Part shown: positions 1 to 7,068 of the stretch, in pieces
How positions within the stretch are numbered: the first letter of the stretch is position 1
Layout of the letters: the number at the start of each line of letters is the position of its first letter
Source: Acidimicrobiaceae bacterium
GTDB lineage: Bacteria > Actinomycetota > Acidimicrobiia > Acidimicrobiales > Ilumatobacteraceae
Length of the DNA: 64,000 nucleotides
Direction: 5' to 3'
Assembly: GCA_947450115.1 (NCBI GenBank)
Contig: CANFUE010000006.1
Span: 1-64,000 of the forward strand
Program-made: the position numbers and the translations under genes
The notes under the pieces: model-generated
Told to the model about the DNA's origin: nothing
The model's database searches: none
Seen by the model: the letters and a program-made list of their open reading frames with translations, nothing else

Positions 1-54
1 CCCACGACCCCCTGCTTGCAAAGCAGGTGCTCTAGCCAACTGAGCTACGTCCCC
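1..54 (-). tRNA. tRNA-Ala (TGC), 3' part truncated by window start
   Basis: Reverse complement GGGGACGTAGCTCAGTTGGCTAGAGCACCTGCTTTGCAAGCAGG...: D-arm and anticodon loop TTTGCAA. Confidence 0.93.
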
Positions 55-147
55 GTAGGGCGAGGGAAACTGTATCGGGGAAGTTCAGTTTTTCGGCGCG
101 CCTTGTTGCAAAAAGCGGAACATACGGCGACGAGAACACTTTTGGGG

Positions 148-948
148 TTAGATGATGTTCAAGGCGTCGAGGGTGGCAGCCGCGCCAGCCTGTGCCCCAC
201 TGTCGCCGCTCAGGGTCACGTGGTCGCTCCACTTTGCGCGCTTGGTAGCCCAAGAAACAAAGTCGTGGGCGGTGCCTGTAGCCGAGGCAAAAGCGGGGTT
301 GGCCCCAGGCACCACGCTCCACAGCCCCGCACCAGCGGCGGGCGGGGTGATGGCAAATGAGCTGGCAGCTGGGCCTTCAAAGACGAGGTTCACTCCCACC
401 GAACACGAGGCCAAAGCCGGGGCACACATTTCGGGTGTGCCAGCAAGCATCCATTCCAAGGTGGCACTGAGTGCTGCTTCGTCGCGGGGCAAGTTTGCCG
501 CTGCGGAAATGGCATGGCCAATGTCGTGGCGTAAATGGCAGTAGTGGTCGAACACAATGGCATTGCCCAAAATGTGCAACGGGTGCGAACCCAAGTTGGC
601 CATAGGGATCACCATGCTTGCGGTGGGCTCTTCTTGCATCGCGTTCAATGCAGCGAAACCCTTCTCGGCCCACTCGTTGTACTCGGCCATTACTTGCACT
701 GGCGTCCAGTTTTTGCGTGCCTGCACAGGAACCTCGGCATCAACCTCGGCGTCTTTTCCTTCACCGCCGGTAATAGAAGTGGGGTCGGCAATTTGGTGGA
801 ACACACTTGCCATGTGGCAGGCCACGTCTTGTACGCGCCAGTCGGTGCAACCCGACGCTGCCGACCACTGGTCTGCAGTGAGTGCGGCAAAGAGATTCTT
901 CGCGCGGTCTATTTCAACTTTCAGGGCGATCATTGCGGGTTTCGACAT
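148..948 (-). CDS. Maleylpyruvate isomerase / mycothiol-dependent (DinB-like) family protein
   Basis: ORF track; start chosen at MSKPAMIALK. Motif LTADQWSAASGCTDWRVQDVACHM is typical of the family. Paralogue at 41271-42065. Confidence 0.75.
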   Translation of the reverse strand: MSKPAMIALKVEIDRAKNLFAALTADQWSAASGCTDWRVQDVACHMASVFHQIADPTSITGGEGKDAEVDAEVPVQARKNWTPVQVMAEYNEWAEKGFAALNAMQEEPTASMVIPMANLGSHPLHILGNAIVFDHYCHLRHDIGHAISAAANLPRDEAALSATLEWMLAGTPEMCAPALASCSVGVNLVFEGPAASSFAITPPAAGAGLWSVVPGANPAFASATGTAHDFVSWATKRAKWSDHVTLSGDSGAQAGAAATLDALNII

Positions 949-970
949 GGCATGAGCATAGGTTGTGCAC

Positions 971-1336
971 ATGAGCGACCCGAACACGAATGACGCGTGC
1001 ATGATCTTTGACGATTCCTGCCCCATGTGCTCGGCTGCTGCGCGCTGGGTCGAGAAAAATACGAGCCTTGCTGTAGTGCCCGGCAGTACGTGGGAAAATG
1101 GTGCTGCGGGCATTGGTGCAGCCGAGCTCGATGCATCGGTATGGACCCTCGACAACACTGCGCCTGCACCGCGCAGTGAAGCACTTGCGGTGTCGTATAT
1201 TTTGCAACACAGTCGCCGTCGCATCTGGCGTATCGCGGGTCGAATCATCTCACTTTGGGGAATTCGCAGTGTCGCCAATGTGATCTATCGGTGGATTGCC
1301 CGAAATCGCCGCAGGTTCATGCGATCTCGGGGGTAA
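971..1336 (+). CDS. DCC (DUF393) thiol-disulfide oxidoreductase family protein
   Basis: MIFDDSCPMCSAAARWVEKNT near the N-terminus (DxxCPxC). Confidence 0.65.
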   Translation: MSDPNTNDACMIFDDSCPMCSAAARWVEKNTSLAVVPGSTWENGAAGIGAAELDASVWTLDNTAPAPRSEALAVSYILQHSRRRIWRIAGRIISLWGIRSVANVIYRWIARNRRRFMRSRG

Positions 1337-1345
1337 TCTCGCTGT

Positions 1346-2572
1346 ATGGCAGGCGAACTCATTTATGCATTTCGGGTGATGCGCCTGTCTCTGCTCGATG
1401 CAGGCGGTGCGCCCATTGGTCGCCTCGAAGACGTCGTGGTCGTATCGGGCCGTACTTCTTCTGCTCCACAAGTTTTAGGTTTCGTTGCCAACAGCCAGCG
1501 CCGCCGCATTTTTGTGAACGCCAACCGTGTGGCTTCACTCGACAATGCCGGTGCACGGCTGAAAAGTTGGGACGTCGACTTCCACCCCTTCAAGCCAAAA
1601 GAAGGTGAGCGCCTTCTCAAAATTGGCGTCATCAACCAAAAAGTGGGCGATGAAGTAGTGAGCGATGTGGCTTTGCGTTTGCGTGAAGACGGCCGCACAC
1701 CAGGTTGGGAAGTAAGCAAGGTGCGCCTTGCTCGTCGCAATGCATTGCGTCGCCGCCCCACTTATCGCTTGGTCGACTGGGATGCTGTTCCCACACTGTT
1801 TGCACCTACCACCGAAATGGCTGCTGAAGCAGCACGCTTGCGCGACATGCACCCGAGCGACGTGGCTGGTTTCGTGCGTGCACTTCCTCTCATCCAGCGT
1901 CGGCAACTTGCTGAAGCAATGGACGACGAACGTCTTGCCGACTTGTTGGAAGAACTTCCTGAAGCTGAACAGTTGCGCCTCATTGAAGGTCTCGATCTTG
2001 AGCGCCTCATGAACGTGCTCGACGAAATGGAATACGACGACCTTGCCGACCTCTTGGCCGAAATGCCTGGTGAACAACGTTCGCGGATTCTTGATGAAAT
2101 GGATGAAGACGATGCGGCCATGATGCGCCAGTTGTTGTCATACCAAGAAGGCACTGCAGGTGCGCTCATGACCCCCGACATCATTGTGCTTGGGCCTAAT
2201 GCCACTGTTGCTGAAGCACTTGCTCACATTCGCGACCCTGAGTGGCTCGTTTCTATTGCCGCTCAAGTGTTTGTTACTAACCCGCCATTTCGCGCACCTA
2301 CGGGTCGCTACCTCGGTGTGGTGCACTTCCAACGTTTGTTGCGCGAACCACCGAGCATGGAACTGGGTCGCTGCTTAGAACAAGAGCCCACCGTTACTGT
2401 CGACATGCCCGACCGCGAAGTTGCTGAAGTTCTTGCGTCATACAACATGCTCGCAATGGGTGTGTGCGATTCTGCACAACGGTTGCTGGGCGCAATTACT
2501 GTCGACGACGTTCTCGACCGTACGTTGCCTGCCGACTGGCGCCAACGTCGACGTCAGGCGGCTCCCAAATGA
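1346..2572 (+). CDS. MgtE intracellular N-domain plus CBS-domain protein, without MgtE transmembrane channel
   Basis: MHPSDVAGFVRALPLIQRRQLAEAMDDERLADLLEELPEAEQ...LLAEMPGEQRSRILDEMDEDDAAMMRQLLSYQEGTAGALMTPDI. Confidence 0.85.
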   Translation: MAGELIYAFRVMRLSLLDAGGAPIGRLEDVVVVSGRTSSAPQVLGFVANSQRRRIFVNANRVASLDNAGARLKSWDVDFHPFKPKEGERLLKIGVINQKVGDEVVSDVALRLREDGRTPGWEVSKVRLARRNALRRRPTYRLVDWDAVPTLFAPTTEMAAEAARLRDMHPSDVAGFVRALPLIQRRQLAEAMDDERLADLLEELPEAEQLRLIEGLDLERLMNVLDEMEYDDLADLLAEMPGEQRSRILDEMDEDDAAMMRQLLSYQEGTAGALMTPDIIVLGPNATVAEALAHIRDPEWLVSIAAQVFVTNPPFRAPTGRYLGVVHFQRLLREPPSMELGRCLEQEPTVTVDMPDREVAEVLASYNMLAMGVCDSAQRLLGAITVDDVLDRTLPADWRQRRRQAAPK

Positions 2573-3072
2573 AACGCCGCGAAGATATTTCACTGCCACG
2601 TCAGCGGCGTCGCGTTGGTGTGCGCTATGAGCCCGATGCATTCGGCCAATTTTCTGAATCCATTGCCCGCACTTTAGGAACCGCTCGCTTTTTGTTGTTC
2701 CAGAGCTTTGTATGCGTTGCCTGGTTGAGTTGGAACATTGTTACTCCACAAAGTTGGCACTTCGACCCCAACCCATTTGGTGTGCTCACCTTGGCATTGT
2801 CGTTGCAGGCTGCATATGCAGCCCCGCTCATTTTGCTCGCCCAAAATCGCCAAGAAGATCGCGACCGTCAACAAGCAGAAGTCGACCGTTCCGTTGCGTC
2901 GCGCACACAAGCCGATACCGAATTTCTTGCCCGCGAGCTTGCCGCTGTGCGTTTAGCGTTAGCCGACATGGTCACCATGGACGAATTGCGCGACCACTTA
3001 GAAACGCTTGTTGATTCTGTTGGTGAACTTACTGAGCGTATTGCTCCACAAGTTGCACCGCAGCCCGAGTAG
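2569..3072 (+). CDS. DUF1003 membrane protein
   Basis: MKRREDISLPRQ...FLLFQSFVCVAWLSWN...PFGVLTLALSLQAAYAAPLILLAQNRQEDRDR. ATGA overlap with the upstream MgtE-like gene. Confidence 0.85.
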   Translation: MKRREDISLPRQRRRVGVRYEPDAFGQFSESIARTLGTARFLLFQSFVCVAWLSWNIVTPQSWHFDPNPFGVLTLALSLQAAYAAPLILLAQNRQEDRDRQQAEVDRSVASRTQADTEFLARELAAVRLALADMVTMDELRDHLETLVDSVGELTERIAPQVAPQPE

Positions 3073-3901
3073 CTGCGCTGTACGCCTCGGGGCGGCCCAA
3101 AGTAACGAAGTGATCGCCTTCCAGAGTGATGACTTGTGCATGCAAAGTTTCAATGAGTTGTTGTTGCTTTGCGGTTTTTACTAACTGGTCATTGGTGGTG
3201 AGCACATACGCCGTTGGTTTCTTCAGTTCGCCAGCCCACGGGCGCGCGTCGTACTTGCTGAGTGCCTCACCGGCTTTGCTCACAATGAATGTGTCGTTAC
3301 GACGAATTTCTCCAATGAGCCACGGCACATAAGAACGCACCGCGCCAACTTTGGGCATCATCCCCAGTAAGCGAGACTGCAATATGCGCGGCGTGTTCAG
3401 CCGGCGTAATACGGGTGAAGCACCACGCATGAGTGCCCACAGCGCTCGCTCTTGTTTAGTGGCACGCCATTCCAACGACGTTGCTTGCAACACCATTGCG
3501 CTCACTAACTCTGCGTGGCGTTGGGCAACAAACAAACTAATGGGGCCACCCATGGAATAACCAACGGTAATGACCCGGTTGATGCCGAGCGCGCGCACCA
3601 CTGCTGCGGCATCATCGGCACATTCTTCAAGAGAAAAAGTGCGCGTTGGTCGAATTCCTCGGCCATGGCCACGATGATCAATTCCTACGAATGAATAGTG
3701 CTGAGCTAATTCTTCATACGCGGTAAAGAACTGCACATCGCTGCTTGCGGTCCAGCCGTGCAACAACAAAAGTGTTGGTGCTAAAGGGTCGGCATGTTGG
3801 AAGTGTCGTACAAAAAATTCGCCGCGTTGAGGCACCGATACCACGCGGCCTTCTGGCAACCACGGAATGGGTCCGATATTTTTCATTTGCACGCGCTGCA
3901 C
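3029..3901 (-). CDS. Alpha/beta hydrolase
   Basis: LLLHGWTASSD, GHGRG, VGYSMGG nucleophile elbow, GDHF. Confidence 0.85.
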   Translation of the reverse strand: MQRVQMKNIGPIPWLPEGRVVSVPQRGEFFVRHFQHADPLAPTLLLLHGWTASSDVQFFTAYEELAQHYSFVGIDHRGHGRGIRPTRTFSLEECADDAAAVVRALGINRVITVGYSMGGPISLFVAQRHAELVSAMVLQATSLEWRATKQERALWALMRGASPVLRRLNTPRILQSRLLGMMPKVGAVRSYVPWLIGEIRRNDTFIVSKAGEALSKYDARPWAGELKKPTAYVLTTNDQLVKTAKQQQLIETLHAQVITLEGDHFVTLGRPEAYSAATRAAVQLVEQYAQ

Positions 3902-4350
3902 TTTCCCACTATGTCTAAGCGGTGATGTTCAAGAGTAAAGCCATTCGCTGATGCCAGTGTTGCCAAAGTGTCGTCGAGCTGTTGTTCCATATCGTGTGGA
4001 ATGTTGAAGTCGCTCATGGCACCACACTGTTGACAAATGAGATGGTGATGGTGCCCAATTAAGTTTTCTGATAATTCAAAACGCCCATATTCATCGTTGC
4101 TCATGAGGCGCGACACCACGCCCACGCTTTCCAGCACGGTGAGATTGCGATACACAGAACTTTGCGGCATTTTTTCTGTGACCAACAAAATGTCGGCAAT
4201 AGCCATGGGGCCTTTGGCTGCAACAAGAGCAGCAACTAGTGCGCGGCGGGCAGGAGTAAAACGTTGGTCTGCTTTTCGTAAACGCAGTGAGATTTCACTA
4301 TCCATCTCTTCATCGAGAACATGTTGATGAGAATGCTGTGCCATGGTCAC
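3883..4350 (-). CDS. Fur-family transcriptional regulator
   Basis: FTPARRALVAAL...SSVYRNLTVLESVGVV...HHHHLICQQCGA. Confidence 0.92.
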   Translation of the reverse strand: MTMAQHSHQHVLDEEMDSEISLRLRKADQRFTPARRALVAALVAAKGPMAIADILLVTEKMPQSSVYRNLTVLESVGVVSRLMSNDEYGRFELSENLIGHHHHLICQQCGAMSDFNIPHDMEQQLDDTLATLASANGFTLEHHRLDIVGKCSACK

Positions 4351-4356
4351 TCGTTA

Positions 4357-5292
4357 TTAATGAACGCCGTAAAACTGTTGAACGCGCACACCGGAATCTA
4401 AAACAGTTTCAAAAATAGCTGCGTTCGGTAATTCTTCGGCGCCCAAAGCAAAGACACCTGGGGCAAGAGCGGCATCGGTTCCGGCATGTTTGGCAATTTC
4501 GTGAGCTGTTGCAGCAGCAACTGCACCAGCAATATGACCCATCGGGTGAGCGGCTCCTGCAATTTCAACACTGCGCTCACCGTTTTTCACACCGCGCAGT
4601 TCCACACGTACTGCGCCCATGTCGCCGTCGGCATGTGGCGGAATGAGCATAGGAAGACGGCCCAAAATACGGTCGCGGCGCGTTGCCGATACGCGTGCAC
4701 TAATGCGGTTGACATGCGAAAAGCTGTGTTTCAACAGCACGGGGTCAGCAAGGTCGGCGCGATAGCAATCGCGCGAACCAATGGGTTCAGGGAACCAACA
4801 CAATTCGCGGCCACTTCCCGCGGGGCGCTTCAACCAATCGTCGTCGTGCCAGCCGAGTGCGGTTCCCGACAATACGCGGTGGTGTTGACGCGCACATTCG
4901 GGGCCTGCGGTTCCGTGAACGGCAACATGAATTTCGTCGTACTCATCGAATTTTGCTGCAAGATAATTCACCAACAACCCCGACAAACCAGGCGAGCACG
5001 CCGCGCCCACCACCAAGGTGCGCCCTGCGCTCAACGCATCGCTTTGCAGGTCGAGCAACGACAACACATCTTTTGAATCGTCGCCTACCGACACCACCGA
5101 ACAACCATGTTGCAGGAATCGCCGTGCTACTCGCTGATGGTGGCCAGCATGCGCCAAAATCACCACTTCGGTATCTTCAGGGGTTACTTCGTTGATGGTC
5201 TGGTGCGACACCGAGCGCACGTCGTGCCCGCTCTTGCGCAAAAGGTCGGCTGCATGTGTGCCAACAATGCCGGTTCCCACTACAACAATCAT
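4357..5292 (-). CDS. Saccharopine dehydrogenase-like NAD(P)-binding protein
   Basis: Rossmann N-terminus MIVVVGTGIVGTHAADLLRKSGH; GAACSPGLSGLLVNYLA. Confidence 0.6.
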   Translation of the reverse strand: MIVVVGTGIVGTHAADLLRKSGHDVRSVSHQTINEVTPEDTEVVILAHAGHHQRVARRFLQHGCSVVSVGDDSKDVLSLLDLQSDALSAGRTLVVGAACSPGLSGLLVNYLAAKFDEYDEIHVAVHGTAGPECARQHHRVLSGTALGWHDDDWLKRPAGSGRELCWFPEPIGSRDCYRADLADPVLLKHSFSHVNRISARVSATRRDRILGRLPMLIPPHADGDMGAVRVELRGVKNGERSVEIAGAAHPMGHIAGAVAAATAHEIAKHAGTDAALAPGVFALGAEELPNAAIFETVLDSGVRVQQFYGVH

Positions 5293-5334
5293 CTTGATTG
5301 ATCCTATGGGGAGATGAGCATCGCGAAATACGTG

Positions 5335-5466
5335 CTACTTGTTGGGGGTGATGTCACGCCAGCCGCCTTGTTGGGGTGGCACGTCGCCTTTGCCTTTCAC
5401 GCGCAAAGCCGTTGCCATACCAACTGCCACGCCCAGGGCGAGAAGTGCACGGCGGAAGAATTTCAT
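5335..5466 (-). CDS. 43-aa small membrane-anchored ORF, positional analogue of DLW-39 family proteins
   Basis: Read by hand, absent from the ORF track: MKFFRRALLALGVAVGMATALRVKGKGDVPPQQGGWRDITPNK*. ATG overlaps the CCA of tRNA-Ile. Confidence 0.6.
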   Translation of the reverse strand: MKFFRRALLALGVAVGMATALRVKGKGDVPPQQGGWRDITPNK

Positions 5467-5542
5467 GGTGGGGCTAGCAAGAATCGAACTTGCGACCTCA
5501 TCCTTATCAGGGATGCGCTCTAACCGACTGAGCTATAGCCCC
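5466..5542 (-). tRNA. tRNA-Ile (GAT), CCA encoded
   Basis: Reverse complement GGGGCTATAGCTCAGTCGGTTAGAGCGCATCCCTGATAAGGATGAGGTCGCAAGTTCGATTCTTGCTAGCCCCACCA. Confidence 0.97.
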
Positions 5543-5564
5543 GCACGAATGCAGGTGGTGAAGC

Positions 5565-5993
5565 CTAACGGTCGAGGGGGTGACCCTCAACCACACGCGC
5601 GACGACTTCTTCTTCTAAGACAGAAACCCGCACTCCCCCCACCAAGTCGGCAATGAGGTTGAAAACCGCGGCCATCACCACGGCAAGACCGGTGAGCAAA
5701 AAGACGAAAAAGAGGCCCAAGATCCACAAATTATGGAAGATTTGGCCGCCATCGAAGCGGAAAGAGTCCCATCCGAAGGATTCCATGAAGCGCTCCACGT
5801 TGTCGACGGTGCCCGTTGCATTGGCCACATTCCAGATCAAAATGCTCGAAATGAGAACCATCACATAGAGCGCGAAGTGGAAAACGAGGGTGACTTTGAA
5901 AACACTCCATGGGTCGATGTCGCGCACCACACGGGTCACCCGGCGCACGCGAGGTGCGGGGGTGAGAGATTTTTCGAGCGATCGGCGAGCCAC
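5565..5993 (-). CDS. DUF3566 transmembrane protein
   Basis: VRRVTRVVRDIDPWSVFKVTLVFHFALYVMVLISSILIWNVA; next to gyrA/tRNA-Ile as in other actinobacteria. GTG start. Confidence 0.9.
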   Translation of the reverse strand: MARRSLEKSLTPAPRVRRVTRVVRDIDPWSVFKVTLVFHFALYVMVLISSILIWNVANATGTVDNVERFMESFGWDSFRFDGGQIFHNLWILGLFFVFLLTGLAVVMAAVFNLIADLVGGVRVSVLEEEVVARVVEGHPLDR

Positions 5994-5998
5994 GAGGT

Positions 5999-6033
5999 CA
6001 GTCTATGGCGCTATCGCGCCCTCACTTGCGTAA
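5999..6033. repeat. Direct repeat copy A flanking MNT cassette
   Basis: cagtctatggcgctatcgcgccctcacttgcgtaa; near-identical to 6767-6800. Confidence 0.92.
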
Positions 6034-6591
6034 TGCCTTGAGGTCGGCACTGAGGTTTCTTCCCCTGGCAAAACCGCGTTCTTCAATCAATTCAACTGCC
6101 CGTGTACTAAGTGCCCATTCATCTACATCGGCGATATCTGCAAGGTGTCTCAGGTCTTGGAGGTCGGTCTCCCGACCAGGTGCTACCGATAGAAGTTTGA
6201 GAGCAATGAGGTGTCCGATGCGGGCAACTGGAAGAACAGTTCCTTGCACAACCTCTATTCGCTGAGCGTCTTTTACTATTTCAGCTTCTACACCCGACGA
6301 AGCCACCAGCAAATCGATGCTGATGCCATCTGCATTCAACAGTCTCGTCATTGCAAGGCGCTCAACGGCTTCTTGTTCAACAACTGCAGCGATCTGAAAT
6401 CCACGTTTTACCAATGACTGCATCAACAACTCTGCGCGTTCGTCATTATCTACGGCTATTGCAAGGTCCACATCGCGTGTAAATCGAGGGTCGCAGTACA
6501 CCGACACAGCGAGTCCGCCCACTAGGCAACCCTCAACGCCTTCTTGCTTCAACAGCACCAGAACATCTGCCGCTGCTGAAATCAAACTCAT
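6022..6591 (-). CDS. Nucleotidyltransferase (MNT fold; AbiEii/DUF6036-like, toxin-antitoxin-type)
   Basis: CLVGGLAVSVYCDPRFTRDVDLAI (GG...DxD motif). Confidence 0.8.
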   Translation of the reverse strand: MSLISAAADVLVLLKQEGVEGCLVGGLAVSVYCDPRFTRDVDLAIAVDNDERAELLMQSLVKRGFQIAAVVEQEAVERLAMTRLLNADGISIDLLVASSGVEAEIVKDAQRIEVVQGTVLPVARIGHLIALKLLSVAPGRETDLQDLRHLADIADVDEWALSTRAVELIEERGFARGRNLSADLKALRK

Positions 6592-6761
6592 CGCGCCCTA
6601 ATTCGGCCCGGGGAATCGAGTGGGCGATCATGGAGCCACTGTGTGAGCAAAACGTCAATTTCCTCTTCGCGCACATCGGCATGCTCGCGTCTGAGTTGTG
6701 CACGCTTCATTGCGATGCCCTCCAAGTACATGACATCTACCGCAGCCAACGATTCGGACAT
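6588..6761 (-). CDS. 57-aa partner of the nucleotidyltransferase (putative antitoxin or accessory protein)
   Basis: Read by hand, absent from the ORF track: MSESLAAVDVMYLEGIAMKRAQLRREHADVREEEIDVLLTQWLHDRPLDSPGRIRAR*. Stop overlaps the next ATG (ATGA). Confidence 0.7.
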   Translation of the reverse strand: MSESLAAVDVMYLEGIAMKRAQLRREHADVREEEIDVLLTQWLHDRPLDSPGRIRAR

Positions 6762-6766
6762 GCTCA

Positions 6767-6800
6767 CAGTCTATGGCGCTATTGCGCCTCACTTGCGTAA
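6767..6800. repeat. Direct repeat copy B flanking MNT cassette; contains the 3' end of the TadE-like ORF
   Basis: cagtctatggcgctattgcgcctcacttgcgtaa; one substitution and one 1-nt indel relative to copy A. Confidence 0.92.
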
Positions 6801-7060
6801 CTCACGGCTCGTTCACGCCCGTATTGCACCCACACCTCTACTGCTTGCAGGAGCGGGCCAATGCGGCGAAAGGAAATGAGGTCGGCGCCATTCGCTGTTG
6901 CTAAATGCGCTGCCCCTTCTTCGCCCATGCTCACCGCGGCAAGTGCTGCTGCATCGGCAGCAATGTGGGCACGCGTGCGTTCAATGGTTTGTGCGCCATG
7001 AGAGCCCAACACGTTGAGCACCATGGCAACAAGAACACCGCACGTGAGCACACTGAACAC
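6779..7060 (-). CDS. Short TadE/TadG-like pilus/secretion protein
   Basis: MFSVLTCGVLVAMVLNVLGSHGAQTIERTRAHIAADAAALAAVS: hydrophobic helix followed by ADAAALAA. Confidence 0.55.
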   Translation of the reverse strand: MFSVLTCGVLVAMVLNVLGSHGAQTIERTRAHIAADAAALAAVSMGEEGAAHLATANGADLISFRRIGPLLQAVEVWVQYGRERAVSYASEAQ

Positions 7061-7068
7061 GGAAAGAT

